In this document: positions 8,789 to 17,301 of the stretch, in pieces | How the letters are laid out: every line of letters starts with the position of its first letter | Position numbering within the stretch: position 1 is the first letter of the stretch | Source of the DNA: Pseudomonas sp. HR96 | Lineage (GTDB): Bacteria; Pseudomonadota; Gammaproteobacteria; Pseudomonadales; Pseudomonadaceae | Direction: 5' to 3' | Assembly (NCBI RefSeq): GCF_034059295.1 | Contig: NZ_CP139141.1 | Location: 4,013,001 to 4,077,000 of the forward strand | Length of the DNA stretch: 64,000 nucleotides | The notes under the pieces: model-generated | What the model was told of the DNA's origin: nothing | What the model saw: the letters and a program-made list of their open reading frames with translations, nothing else | Databases searched by the model: none | Translations under genes and position numbers: made by a program

Positions 8789-9814
8789 ATGAGCAATGCC
8801 ATCATCAAGGGGCAGCAAGATGCCGACATGTTCGGCCTGGTCTGCGGATTCCATTTCAGTGAGGGCCACAGCGCCCGTGAGGTCGACTCAGCCGCTCTGC
8901 TGCAGGTGCTGAGCGAGCGCGAACTGGCGCGCGGCAAGGAATTCCTCTGGCTGCACCTGAACCTGGCGCATGCTGGCTGCGAACGATGGATGCGCTCGCA
9001 CCTTGAACTGCCCGACGAGTTCTACGAAGCGCTGCACGAAGGCTCGCGTTCGACTCGCATCGAACACGTCGATGACGCGCTGCTGGCGGTGGTCAACGAC
9101 GTGGTGTTCAGCTTCGGCATGGCCTCCTCCGACGTCTCGACACTGTGGCTGTGCGCCACCGAGCGGGTGTTGGTCAGTGCAAGGCTGCAGCCGCTGCACT
9201 CGGTAGACAAGCTGCGCCTGTCGGTGCGCCGCGGCGAGGAGTTCGACACGCCCATGGCTTTGCTGGTGCATCTGTTCCGCGACCAGGCCGAAGTGCTGGA
9301 GCAGATCGTGCGCAAGACCACGATGAGCGTCGACGGTATCGAAGACCAGCTGCTGTCCTTGCGCCTGTCCGACAACCGCGCGGACCTGGGCAGCATGCGT
9401 CGGGTGCTGGTCCGCCTGCAGCGCCTGCTGGCATTGGAGCCCGGTTCGCTGCTGCGCCTGCTCAACCGTCCTCCGCGCTGGCTGCGCGACGACGACTTGC
9501 AGGCATTGCGCCAGGCCACCGAGGAGTTCGCCTTGGTGATCAACGACATCACTGCCCTGGGCGAGCGCATCAAACTGCTACAGGAAGAAATCGCCGCCAC
9601 GCTTAATGAGCAGAGCAGCCGCACGCTGTTCACCCTCACCGTGGTGACCGTGCTGGCGCTGCCGATCAACATCATCGCCGGCTTTTTCGGCATGAACGTC
9701 GGCGGCGTGCCACTCTCCAGCGACCCCAATGGCTTCTGGATTCTGGTCGCCCTGGTCGCTACCTTCACCCTCTTGGTGGGCCGCTGGGCATTTAAAAAAC
9801 GTTCTGATTATTAA
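8789..9814 (+). CDS. CorA-family transporter, ZntB-like
   Basis: 341-residue CorA/ZntB-type divalent cation transporter: a long N-terminal cytoplasmic domain, then two C-terminal membrane helices with the selectivity motif GMNVGGVP between them (about residues 302-309). GMN followed by VGG is more typical of the ZntB branch, which moves Zn2+, than of classical Mg2+ CorA. The ATG at 8789 (MSNAII) is preferred over the one at 8759. A second CorA-family protein (CmaX) lies at 31.7 kb. Confidence 0.88.
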   Translation: MSNAIIKGQQDADMFGLVCGFHFSEGHSAREVDSAALLQVLSERELARGKEFLWLHLNLAHAGCERWMRSHLELPDEFYEALHEGSRSTRIEHVDDALLAVVNDVVFSFGMASSDVSTLWLCATERVLVSARLQPLHSVDKLRLSVRRGEEFDTPMALLVHLFRDQAEVLEQIVRKTTMSVDGIEDQLLSLRLSDNRADLGSMRRVLVRLQRLLALEPGSLLRLLNRPPRWLRDDDLQALRQATEEFALVINDITALGERIKLLQEEIAATLNEQSSRTLFTLTVVTVLALPINIIAGFFGMNVGGVPLSSDPNGFWILVALVATFTLLVGRWAFKKRSDY

Positions 9815-9911
9815 GCACTTACAACCGCCGCCAAGCCACGTCGGCGACACGACGCAATCTTGTCACATTTTGTAGTGATTATTCTTGCACCTTCACTGCA
9901 GGATTGCGTCC

Positions 9912-11519
9912 ATGGCTACCCCCTCACTTACGCAAACCGCGGGATCCGTCGGCACCGAGAAATTTGGTGGCAAGCCCGGTCGATCCAGCCTCATGTTGTT
10001 TCTGCTGTTGCTGTTCGCGGGCCTGGGCTACTGCGCCTGGAGCCTGGTGTCCGACGTCGACGACATGGGTACCGTGGTCACCACCTGGACACCCTTCGTC
10101 CTGCTGGGCATCGCCCTGCTGATCGCCCTGGGTTTCGAGTTCGTCAACGGTTTCCATGACACCGCCAACGCCGTCGCCACGGTCATCTACACCAACTCCC
10201 TGCCTGCCTCGTTCGCGGTGGTCTGGTCCGGCTTCTTCAACTTCCTCGGCGTGCTGCTCTCCAGCGGCGCGGTGGCCTTCGGCATCATCGCCCTGCTGCC
10301 GGTGGAACTGATTCTGCAGGTGGGTTCCTCGGCGGGCTTCGCGATGATTTTCGCGCTGCTGATTTCCGCCATCATCTGGAACCTCGGTACCTGGTGGCTG
10401 GGCCTGCCGGCCTCCTCTTCGCACACCCTGATCGGCTCGATCATCGGCGTCGGCGTGGCCAACGCCCTGATGCATGGCCGCGACGGCACCAGCGGCGTCG
10501 ATTGGAGCCAGGCGCTGAAAATCGGCTATTCGCTGCTGCTGTCGCCCGCCATCGGCTTCGTCTGCGCCGCCGTGCTGTTGCTGCTGATGCGCGCGCTGAT
10601 CAAGAACCGCTCGCTGTACAAGGCGCCGGAAGGTGACGCACCACCCCCGATCTGGATTCGCGGCCTGCTGATCCTGACCTGCACCGGCGTGTCCTTTGCC
10701 CACGGTTCCAACGACGGCCAGAAGGGCATGGGCCTGATCATGCTGATTCTGGTCGGCACCCTGCCGATGGCCTATGCCCTGAACCGCACCATGCCTGCCG
10801 AGCAGTCGCTGCAGTTCGCCGCCGTGGCCCAGGTAACCCAGCAGGCACTGGTCAAGGCCGCACCACAGCCGGCCCCGGCGAACCCGCGGCAGACGCTGTC
10901 GGAGTACATCCGCAGCAAGCAGCCCAGCGCCGAACTGGTCCCGGCGCTGGCGGCGATTGCCGGCAACATCGGCGACGAAGTCCAGGGTTACGGTTCGCTG
11001 GCCCAGGTTCCGGCCGCCGCCGTGGGCAACGTGCGCAACGACATGTACCTGACCAGCGAGACCATCCGCCTGATGCAGAAAGACAAGGTCGGCGGTTTCG
11101 ACGCCGACACCCAAGGCAAGGTCAACCTGTTCAAGCAGCAGATCGACAGTGCCACGCGCTTCATCCCGTTGTGGGTGAAGATCGCCGTGGCCATCGCCCT
11201 GGGCCTGGGCACCATGGTCGGCTGGAAGCGCATCGTGGTGACGGTCGGCGAGAAGATCGGCAAGACCCACCTGACCTACGCCCAGGGCGCCAGCGCCGAA
11301 CTGGTGGCGATGGTCACCATCGGCGCGGCCGACATGTACGGCTTGCCGGTGTCCACCACCCATGTGCTGTCATCCGGTGTGGCCGGCGCCATGGTCGCCA
11401 ACGGCTCGGGCCTGCAGATGCGCACCCTGCGCAACCTGGCCATGGCCTGGGTGCTGACCCTGCCGGTGGCCGTGTTGATGTCGGGCAGCCTGTACTGGGT
11501 GTTCAGCAGGCTGTTCTGA
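9912..11519 (+). CDS. pitA: Inorganic phosphate transporter, PiT family
   Basis: 535-residue low-affinity phosphate permease. The two halves of the PHO-4 family signature are visible: GFHDTANAVATVIYT in the N-terminal half and AHGSNDGQKGMGLI in the second. Many hydrophobic helices, a long cytoplasmic loop in the middle (about residues 300-410), and a late conserved segment AADMYGLPVSTTHVLSS. The ATG at 9912 (MATPSL) is chosen; the frame opens nine codons earlier. Downstream is a convergent pseudouridine synthase gene. PiT proteins co-transport metal phosphate with protons; that is family knowledge. Confidence 0.92.
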   Translation: MATPSLTQTAGSVGTEKFGGKPGRSSLMLFLLLLFAGLGYCAWSLVSDVDDMGTVVTTWTPFVLLGIALLIALGFEFVNGFHDTANAVATVIYTNSLPASFAVVWSGFFNFLGVLLSSGAVAFGIIALLPVELILQVGSSAGFAMIFALLISAIIWNLGTWWLGLPASSSHTLIGSIIGVGVANALMHGRDGTSGVDWSQALKIGYSLLLSPAIGFVCAAVLLLLMRALIKNRSLYKAPEGDAPPPIWIRGLLILTCTGVSFAHGSNDGQKGMGLIMLILVGTLPMAYALNRTMPAEQSLQFAAVAQVTQQALVKAAPQPAPANPRQTLSEYIRSKQPSAELVPALAAIAGNIGDEVQGYGSLAQVPAAAVGNVRNDMYLTSETIRLMQKDKVGGFDADTQGKVNLFKQQIDSATRFIPLWVKIAVAIALGLGTMVGWKRIVVTVGEKIGKTHLTYAQGASAELVAMVTIGAADMYGLPVSTTHVLSSGVAGAMVANGSGLQMRTLRNLAMAWVLTLPVAVLMSGSLYWVFSRLF

Positions 11520-11604
11520 TTGGCTCACAGGTGCTTGTCTTCAGGGTCGCCAGGGTCACCACTGGCCGCCCCCTGGAGGCTTGCGGCAGGCACCTGCCGA
11601 TACA

Positions 11605-12495
11605 TCAAGGCATCAGCAGCCGCAACCCCGAGACAAACTCGCGCGCGACCCCGCTCAAGGGGTCGGCAAAGCGCACGCTCTGCGCCAGCAGCTGCAAGGG
11701 CCGCTGGTAATCGTCCGGATCGCCATTGATTTGGGGATAGAACGGATCATGGCGAATGCTCGCCCCCAGCGCCGTCATGTGCACCCGCAGCTGGTGGGTC
11801 TTGCCGCTGATGGGGTGCAGTATGTAGCGCCAATACTCCTCACCCTGCTCGCCGACCTCCACGCGGGTCTCGCTGTTGACCTGCCCCGGTACCTCGCGCA
11901 TGCGGAAAAACGGCTCGCCGTGCTCCAGGCGGCTGCGATGAGTCAGCGGGTAGTGGTGTTCGGGCAAGGCGCGGGCGATGGCTTCGTAGCGCTTGTCGAT
12001 GCGCCGAGTGGGAAACAGCTGCTGATAGGCCGAACGGCTGGCCGGGTTGGCAGAAAACAGCACCAGCCCGGCGGTGTGGCGGTCGATGCGGTGCAGCGGC
12101 ACCAGATGAGGGTTGTCCAGGCGCTGGATCAAGCGGCGCAACAGGGTGTGCTCGACGTATTCGCCGGTCGGGGTGACGGGCAGAAAGTGCGGTTTGTCAG
12201 CCACCACCAGATGCTCGTCGGCATACAGGATCTGCTCGTGGAAAGGGATCGGCCGCTCGTTGGGCACTTCGCGAAAATAATGGATGCGCAGCCCCTGACG
12301 GTAGGCCAGCTCGACCGTGATCGGCTGACCCTCGGCGTCCAGTACCCGACCACGAGCGATGCGGTCGAGCCACTGCTCCCGATCGATGGCCTTGAAATGC
12401 GCGCACAGGCAGTCCAGCACGGTCCCCCAGTTACCCGGTGGCAGGCTCAAGGTACTGGCCTGATGGCGGGCGGGATCGAAAGGCTGCGAGCTCAT
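11605..12495 (-). CDS. RluA-family pseudouridine synthase
   Basis: 296-residue RNA pseudouridine synthase. The catalytic-Asp motif HRIDRHTAGLVLF is near residues 146-158, and the RluA-type C-terminal GKTHQLRVHM follows. The N-terminal 80 residues look S4-like but weak. Upstream strand and length fit the TruC/RluA superfamily; which rRNA or tRNA position it modifies cannot be read from the sequence. It is convergent with pitA (85 bases between the ends). Confidence 0.88.
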   Translation of the reverse strand: MSSQPFDPARHQASTLSLPPGNWGTVLDCLCAHFKAIDREQWLDRIARGRVLDAEGQPITVELAYRQGLRIHYFREVPNERPIPFHEQILYADEHLVVADKPHFLPVTPTGEYVEHTLLRRLIQRLDNPHLVPLHRIDRHTAGLVLFSANPASRSAYQQLFPTRRIDKRYEAIARALPEHHYPLTHRSRLEHGEPFFRMREVPGQVNSETRVEVGEQGEEYWRYILHPISGKTHQLRVHMTALGASIRHDPFYPQINGDPDDYQRPLQLLAQSVRFADPLSGVAREFVSGLRLLMP

Positions 12496-12569
12496 GGGTG
12501 ATTCCAGGCGGGTGACTCAAGGGGGCGCTGATTATCCCGCAGCCGTGTGCGGCCTGTCACCCGGGCGGG

Positions 12570-12884
12570 TCAGCTCGCGCTGGCTTCGCGGGCGGCCTCG
12601 GTGAACTCCTTGAGCCAGCGCAATACATCCACCGCCTCCCAGCGGCTGGGGTCGTACAGCGCGTAAAGCAGCCCCTGGTAACCCACCACGTCCAGCGGTC
12701 GGTGGTAGCCGGCGCGCTGGAACAGCGCCTCGATTTCGGCGAAGCAGGTATTGAAGTGCAATTTGTTGAAGGGCGTCTTGCCCTCGGTGACCAGGCCGTC
12801 CAGACGCAGCTCGAGCACCGCCTCCATGACCACGCTCGGCGACATCCGGTTGACGCTGTATTTCAGTTGTTCGACGTTGACCAT
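12570..12884 (-). CDS. Small SOS-box-controlled protein of unknown function
   Basis: 104 residues starting MVNVEQLKYSVNRMS, with no signal peptide, membrane helix or metal motif that I can see. It is acidic to neutral with amphipathic helices; the segment EGKTPFNKLHFN stands out. A near-consensus LexA box lies about 29-44 bases upstream of its ATG, between it and the upstream glutaredoxin-like gene, so it should be induced by DNA damage. Pseudomonas LexA regulons are known to include several small uncharacterised proteins, and this is likely one of them (inference). The frame is open to 12974 but runs through the LexA box, so I use the ATG at 12884, which has a GAGG-type site. Confidence 0.75.
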   Translation of the reverse strand: MVNVEQLKYSVNRMSPSVVMEAVLELRLDGLVTEGKTPFNKLHFNTCFAEIEALFQRAGYHRPLDVVGYQGLLYALYDPSRWEAVDVLRWLKEFTEAAREASAS

Positions 12885-12912
12885 GAGCCTCGGGGGCCTC
12901 TTTGCACTGATA

Positions 12913-12928
12913 CTGTATTTATATACAG
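12913..12928 (-). promoter_or_regulatory. LexA (SOS) box
   Basis: Sequence ctgtatttatatacag fits the CTG-N10-CAG LexA operator, with an AT-rich core close to the enterobacterial/Pseudomonas consensus and TA directly before it. It lies in the 86-base gap upstream of the small gene on the minus strand. Confidence 0.88.
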
Positions 12929-12970
12929 CATAGTGCAACCCGGTTTGATAGTGCAACCAGGTTTGTCCGG

Positions 12971-13216
12971 TCAACGCGCGCTGCGGCCAAGGAAGCTGAC
13001 GATGTGCTCGGCCTCGAACGGCCAGGCCAGCTCCGCACCCGTGTCGACCCGGCGCAGCACCGGGGTGGCGCCCTCATAGCGCTCGCGCAGAGGCTCGGCG
13101 CTGATATCGACCAGCTCCACCAGCAGGCCCCGCTCCACCATCGGCATCAGCTCGTATTCGGCCAATTCACAAAGGTGACAGCCAGGCGTAATCAACAACT
13201 GACATTCGGGAAACAT
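12971..13216 (-). CDS. Glutaredoxin-like protein (DUF836 type)
   Basis: 81 residues with a thioredoxin-fold look: strand QLLITPG, then CHLC (CxxC redox pair) at residues 14-17, a helix, VELVDIS, and the cis-proline region ATPVLRRV. Glutaredoxin-like family proteins of this size are cytosolic thiol-redox proteins. It lies upstream of the SOS-controlled gene on the same strand, but the LexA box between them suggests that the second gene has its own promoter. Confidence 0.82.
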   Translation of the reverse strand: MFPECQLLITPGCHLCELAEYELMPMVERGLLVELVDISAEPLRERYEGATPVLRRVDTGAELAWPFEAEHIVSFLGRSAR

Positions 13217-13270
13217 GACGCCGTTACCGTGCAGGCGGGCAGATAATCATTCTAGGCCAGCAGCGCCGCT

Positions 13271-14479
13271 TCAGTCGTGGCTAAGCGCACCGATGCGATG
13301 AAGCGCCAGGTCTGCGCCGTGATATTCCTGTTCCTGGCTCAAACGCAGGCCGACTGTAGCCTTGAGCACGCCGTACACCAGCAGCCCGCCCAGCAGCGCC
13401 ACCAGCACCCCGGCCAGGGTGCCCAGCAGCTGGCTGAGCAGGCTCACCCCGCCCATGCCACCCAACGCGCTCTGGCCAAAGATGCCACAGGCAATACCGC
13501 CCCAGACGCCGCACAGCCCGTGCAACGGCCAGACACCCAGCACGTCGTCGAGCTTCCAGCGGTTCTGCGTGGCGGTGAAGCACCATACGAACAGCGCCCC
13601 GGCGATGGCTCCAGTGGCCAGCGCCCCGACCGGATGCATGAGGTCGGAGCCGGCGCACACCGCCACCAGCCCAGCCAGCGGGCCGTTGTGCAGAAAGCCC
13701 GGATCGTTGCGCCCGATGGCCAGCGCGGCGACGGTGCCGCCGACCATGGCCATCAGCGAATTGACCGCCACCAGCCCGCTGACTCCTGGGAGGGTCTGCG
13801 CGCTCATGACGTTGAAACCGAACCAGCCGACGATCAGAACCCATGAGCCCAGCGCCAGGAACGGAATGTTCGAGGGCGCAAAGGCCACCACTCGCCCCTC
13901 GCGAAAGCGCCCCTGGCGCGGCCCCAGCAGCCACACCGCCGCCAGCGCCAGCCAGCCGCCCATGGCGTGTACCACCACGGAGCCGGCGAAGTCGTGAAAG
14001 CCTGCGCCCAGTTGGTGTTGCAGCCAGGCTTGAATGCCGTAGTTGCCGTTCCAGGCCACGCCTTCGAAAAACGGATAGATGAAGGCAACGATCAGCAGCG
14101 TCGCACACAGTTGCGGCACGAAACGCGCGCGCTCGGCGATGCCGCCGGAGATGATCGCCGGAATCGCCGCCGCGAACGTCAGCAGGAAGAAAAACTTAAC
14201 CAGCCCATAGCCACTGTTCGCCGCCAACTGGGCGGCGGGCTGGAGAAAGGTCACGCCGTAGGCGACCCAGTAGCCGATAAAGAAGTAGGCCAGGGTCGAA
14301 ACGGCAAAATCGCTGAGGATCTTGCACAGCGCATTGACCTGGTTTTTCTGCCGGACCGTGCCGACTTCCAGAAAGGCGAAGCCGGCGTGCATGGCCAGCA
14401 CCATCACCGCACCGGCCAACAGGAACAGGGTATTGGCGCTGTGCACCAAAGGGTCGAGAGCGGTTTGCAGGTTTTCCAT
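13271..14479 (-). CDS. amt: Ammonium transporter, Amt family
   Basis: 402-residue ammonium channel with about 11 membrane helices. Family signatures are visible: LLAGAVMVLAMHAGFAFLE at the N terminus, FEGVAWNG, DFAGSVVVHAMGGW (with the conserved Asp-Phe-Ala-Gly), and LDDVLGVWPLHGLCGVWG with the pore His. The ATG at 14479 (MENLQTAL) is chosen; the frame continues upstream without similarity. A sigma-54-type promoter lies about 240 bases upstream, as expected for a nitrogen-limited gene. No glnK is adjacent, so this may be a secondary amt copy. Confidence 0.92.
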   Translation of the reverse strand: MENLQTALDPLVHSANTLFLLAGAVMVLAMHAGFAFLEVGTVRQKNQVNALCKILSDFAVSTLAYFFIGYWVAYGVTFLQPAAQLAANSGYGLVKFFFLLTFAAAIPAIISGGIAERARFVPQLCATLLIVAFIYPFFEGVAWNGNYGIQAWLQHQLGAGFHDFAGSVVVHAMGGWLALAAVWLLGPRQGRFREGRVVAFAPSNIPFLALGSWVLIVGWFGFNVMSAQTLPGVSGLVAVNSLMAMVGGTVAALAIGRNDPGFLHNGPLAGLVAVCAGSDLMHPVGALATGAIAGALFVWCFTATQNRWKLDDVLGVWPLHGLCGVWGGIACGIFGQSALGGMGGVSLLSQLLGTLAGVLVALLGGLLVYGVLKATVGLRLSQEQEYHGADLALHRIGALSHD

Positions 14480-14883
14480 TACAGCAGCAGGCCTGGTAGC
14501 GGAATGGCACCAAAACGGCGCAAACCGCAACTCGCGTGCACCAGGGACGAGCCGAACGCCACCGAACCAGGTGATCGCGTGCAGGTCGGTGGACGACAAC
14601 GGCAGCTTGCAGCGTCTCGAGTCACCCCGGGGGTTGAACGAGCGAAAGATGAAGGTCCGGGGCTGGATTCCAGCGCCCCTCTACAGCGCGGCAGCCCTGC
14701 TCGCGCACCATGAAGTAGCAAATCCTGTACCAGCTCGGCGCCGTGCGCATGGCTGCGGATGTGTGCACAAATCGCAGTGAACCTTCGCCGTGCGGCTAGA
14801 CTCGAAACATTCAGTCACTCGAAACCGGTGCGCGGACATCAGCCCGCGCAGCCTTCGACACCTCGCCACCGATGGAGAAAGAC
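14480..14883. other. Intergenic region between amt and the yqjD-like gene
   Basis: 404 bases between two divergent genes. It contains the sigma-54 promoter of amt at 14718-14732, which gives amt a leader of roughly 225 bases. I see no clear NtrC dyad and no small gene. Confidence 0.6.
14718..14732 (-). promoter_or_regulatory. Sigma-54 promoter for amt
   Basis: Read on the minus strand: TGGTACAGGATTTGC. This matches TGGCAC-N5-TTGC at every key position (GG and GC with exactly ten bases between), with one change in the -24 half. It points at amt, whose family is commonly NtrC/RpoN controlled. Confidence 0.75.
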
Positions 14884-15198
14884 ATGGTCAGCGCCACCGC
14901 CAAGCAGGCTCAGGAAGTACTTACAGCCGATTTCCAGACGCTCGTCAAAGACACCGAGAAGCTTCTCGCCCACACCGCCAACCTGGCCGGTGAGCAGGCC
15001 GATGAGCTGCGTGCGCAGATCAACGAAAGCCTGCAGCGCGCCCGCGAAACGCTGAAGGCCACCACCGAGGCGGCCAAAGTGCGCAGCCAGGAGGCGGTCG
15101 CCACCGCCGAGGACTACGTTCAGGCCAAGCCCTGGCAGGCGATCGGCGTAGCTGCCGGCGTGGGCTTCCTCATCGGCTTGCTGGCAACCCGGAACTGA
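14884..15198 (+). CDS. ElaB/YqjD/DUF883 family membrane-anchored protein
   Basis: 104 residues: a long amphipathic helical region rich in Ala/Glu (about 1-80), then a single C-terminal helix (AIGVAAGVGFLIGLLA) ending TRN. This is the DUF883 pattern; the E. coli members are inner-membrane tail-anchored and reported to bind ribosomes in stationary phase. The first ATG at 14872 overlaps the GGAGA ribosome site of the ATG at 14884, so I choose the latter. First gene of a three-gene operon; one base separates its stop from the next start. Confidence 0.85.
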   Translation: MVSATAKQAQEVLTADFQTLVKDTEKLLAHTANLAGEQADELRAQINESLQRARETLKATTEAAKVRSQEAVATAEDYVQAKPWQAIGVAAGVGFLIGLLATRN

Positions 15199-15199
15199 C

Positions 15200-15589
15200 A
15201 TGTCCTCACTCGATACTGAAACTCCGTCCGCCAAGACCGGCCCAACCAGCCGTCGCCTCGGCGCTGCGCTGCTGGGGCTGCTGCACAGCCACATCGAGCT
15301 GTTCGGCATCGAGCTGCAGGAACAGAAAGCGCGCACCTTGAGCCTGTTGCTGTTCGCCGGCCTGGCGCTGGTGTTCGCTCTGCTCGCGCTGGTCGCCCTG
15401 TCCGGCCTGGTGCTTATCCTGCTGTGGGACACCTACCGCATGGCCGGCATGCTGGGCCTGTGCATCTTTTACGTACTGGCGGGCATCTTCTGCGCCCTGC
15501 GGCTCAAGGCCGCGATCTTCGACGAATCCTCGCCATTCAGCGGTACGCTGCATGAACTGGCCAACGACCGCGAGCGACTGCTGCCATGA
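15200..15589 (+). CDS. YqjE / holin-X family membrane protein
   Basis: 129 residues with two long hydrophobic helices (about 50-75 and 80-105) and a charged N-terminal segment LHSHIELFGIELQEQKAR. This matches the Actinobacterial Holin-X/YqjE family usually found right after yqjD. It is not evidence of a prophage. It overlaps the next gene by four bases (ATGA). Confidence 0.82.
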   Translation: MSSLDTETPSAKTGPTSRRLGAALLGLLHSHIELFGIELQEQKARTLSLLLFAGLALVFALLALVALSGLVLILLWDTYRMAGMLGLCIFYVLAGIFCALRLKAAIFDESSPFSGTLHELANDRERLLP

Positions 15590-15948
15590 GTGCCGAATCC
15601 CCAAGCAAGACCTCGCGCAGGGAAATGCGCAAGGCACTGGTCTGCCTGCGTATGGAAATGCACCGCCAGGAGATCCGCCGGGAGGCCAGCCAACTGGTCA
15701 ACCCGATGACCCGTCTGCGCGGCATGGGCAAAGGCGTGACCCAAGGCATGGGCATCAAGCATGCACCGCTGTGGGGAATCGCCGGCGTCACGCTGCTGGG
15801 CTTCCTGACCGGCAAGCGCGCGCGCAGCACCCCGACCGTAGTGGCCGAGCCGCACCGTAAGGGTGGCATGGGTCGGGCGATCAAGCTCACCACCACGCTT
15901 ATGCCCTTGATTCGACTGGCGTTGCGCCTCAACTCGAACCGGCAATAG
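15586..15948 (+). CDS. Hypothetical protein, third gene of the yqjD-yqjE operon
   Basis: 120 residues, strongly basic, with one short hydrophobic stretch (PLWGIAGVTLLGFLTG, about residues 61-76) and a basic C-terminal half. Its place corresponds to yqjK in other bacteria, but similarity is weak. Tight ATGA overlap with yqjE suggests a joint role at the inner membrane. Confidence 0.7.
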   Translation: MSAESPSKTSRREMRKALVCLRMEMHRQEIRREASQLVNPMTRLRGMGKGVTQGMGIKHAPLWGIAGVTLLGFLTGKRARSTPTVVAEPHRKGGMGRAIKLTTTLMPLIRLALRLNSNRQ

Positions 15949-16067
15949 CTGGCACTTCGCTGGCTGCATTCTTGCAAGGCTGTTCGTTCTGTACGGCGCC
16001 GCTGCCCGCTTTGGGCCGCGGCGCTGTGCTTTTGCCTGCGCAGTCATACTCCAGTAAGGGAATCAAC

Positions 16068-17231
16068 GTGATCGACGGGCAACCGCTCGCTTGCTTTCAG
16101 CCATTCATCGACACCGCCACCGGCCGCATCGCCGGCATCGAAGCCCTGGGTCGCCTGCGGGGCGCCGATGGCCGGCTGGCCTCGGTCGGGCCACTGTTCG
16201 CCGACCCGCGCGCGCCCATGGCGGCGTTGCGCCAACTCGACCGGCAGATCCGCGACGACGCCTTGAGCCGCTTGCACGAAGCGCCAGATGACTGGTTCCT
16301 GAGCATCAATATCTCGCCGCGCTGGATCAACCGCCTGCGCCCCGGCCAGGCCCTGCCCAGCCTCAAGCAACTGCGCCAGCACGGTGTCGCAGCCGAACGC
16401 GTGGTGTTCGAGATCACCGAGCTGGGCGGCGATATCCAGCGCCTGGCTGCCGTGGTCGGCCGCTACCGTGAAGCCGGCGCGCGCATTGCCATCGACGATT
16501 TCGGCGCCGGCTATTCCCAGCTCGATCGCGTGCTGGCCTTGCAGCCGGATATTCTCAAGCTGGACATGCGCCTGTTCCAGGCTGCCGCTCGCGGCGGGCC
16601 CAGTAGCGAAGTGGTGAAGGCGCTGGCGCAAATGGCGGAGAAGACCGGCTGCTGGATCATTGCCGAAGGGGTGGAAACCGAGGCTGAACTGCACTTTGCC
16701 CTGGAATGCGGCTCGCGCTACGTGCAGGGGTTTCTGTTCGCCGGAGCCGAAGCCTCGTTCTTCGCCGCCGATGCCTTCGTGGCGCAGTTTGCCGTACTGC
16801 GCGAACGCTATGTGCAGAAGAAACTGGCCGAGCGTGCCCGCCTGATGACCCTGCGCCAGCAACTGGTGCAGCTCATGGCCGTTTTGCAGGGCTGGGCCAT
16901 GAACGGCGCAGCGCTTGACCGGCTGCCCGCCCCGGCCGACTGGCCGTGGGTGCTGCGCTTTTATCAGTGCGACCGGCACGGCACCCAACTGACCCCCAAC
17001 CTGGAATGGCGCGACCAGGCCTGGCGCTCGGACAGCAGCTACCTGGGCCACAACTGGTCCTGGCGTCCATACTTCTACCACTTGCTCGCCGAGGGCTGGG
17101 AGGAACGCCGGGTGACGCTGTCCAACACCTACCGCGACGCCACCAGCAACCAGTACTGCCTGACCGCCGGCCAATTCTTCGACGGCGGCCAGCGGCTGAT
17201 GCTGATCGATATCGACGCGGCAGCGCTGTAG
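16068..17231 (+). CDS. EAL-domain protein with C-terminal YkuI-like sensory domain
   Basis: 387 residues. EAL domain about 5-245 with the expected active-site pieces: IEALGR, LSINIS, VFEITE, IDDFGAGYSQ, LKLDMRLF, AEGVETEAE, VQGFLF. All key acidic and Lys/Gln positions are present, so cyclic-di-GMP hydrolysis is plausible. The rest (about 250-387; WRSDSSYLGHNWSWRPYFY and SNTYRDATSNQYCLT) looks like the PAS/Cache-like C-terminal domain seen in YkuI-type proteins. The start is a GTG at 16068, with an AAGGGAA ribosome site; the ATG at 15972 has no support. No membrane helix, so cytoplasmic. Confidence 0.85.
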   Translation: MIDGQPLACFQPFIDTATGRIAGIEALGRLRGADGRLASVGPLFADPRAPMAALRQLDRQIRDDALSRLHEAPDDWFLSINISPRWINRLRPGQALPSLKQLRQHGVAAERVVFEITELGGDIQRLAAVVGRYREAGARIAIDDFGAGYSQLDRVLALQPDILKLDMRLFQAAARGGPSSEVVKALAQMAEKTGCWIIAEGVETEAELHFALECGSRYVQGFLFAGAEASFFAADAFVAQFAVLRERYVQKKLAERARLMTLRQQLVQLMAVLQGWAMNGAALDRLPAPADWPWVLRFYQCDRHGTQLTPNLEWRDQAWRSDSSYLGHNWSWRPYFYHLLAEGWEERRVTLSNTYRDATSNQYCLTAGQFFDGGQRLMLIDIDAAAL

Positions 17232-17301
17232 GGCGAGAATGGGCCTCGCGCCGATCGCTTGATCGCGGCGCAACCTATTGAAACGACATGGAGAGCGCAC
17301 T

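Noticed and set aside
14505..14519. A second sigma-54-like site, TGGCAC-N5-CGGC on the plus strand
   Set aside because: Spacing fits but the -12 half is CGGC instead of TTGC, and it points away from amt towards a gene 365 bases off.
15200..15589. Prophage holin
   Set aside because: The holin-X resemblance is that of chromosomal YqjE; no phage genes are nearby.
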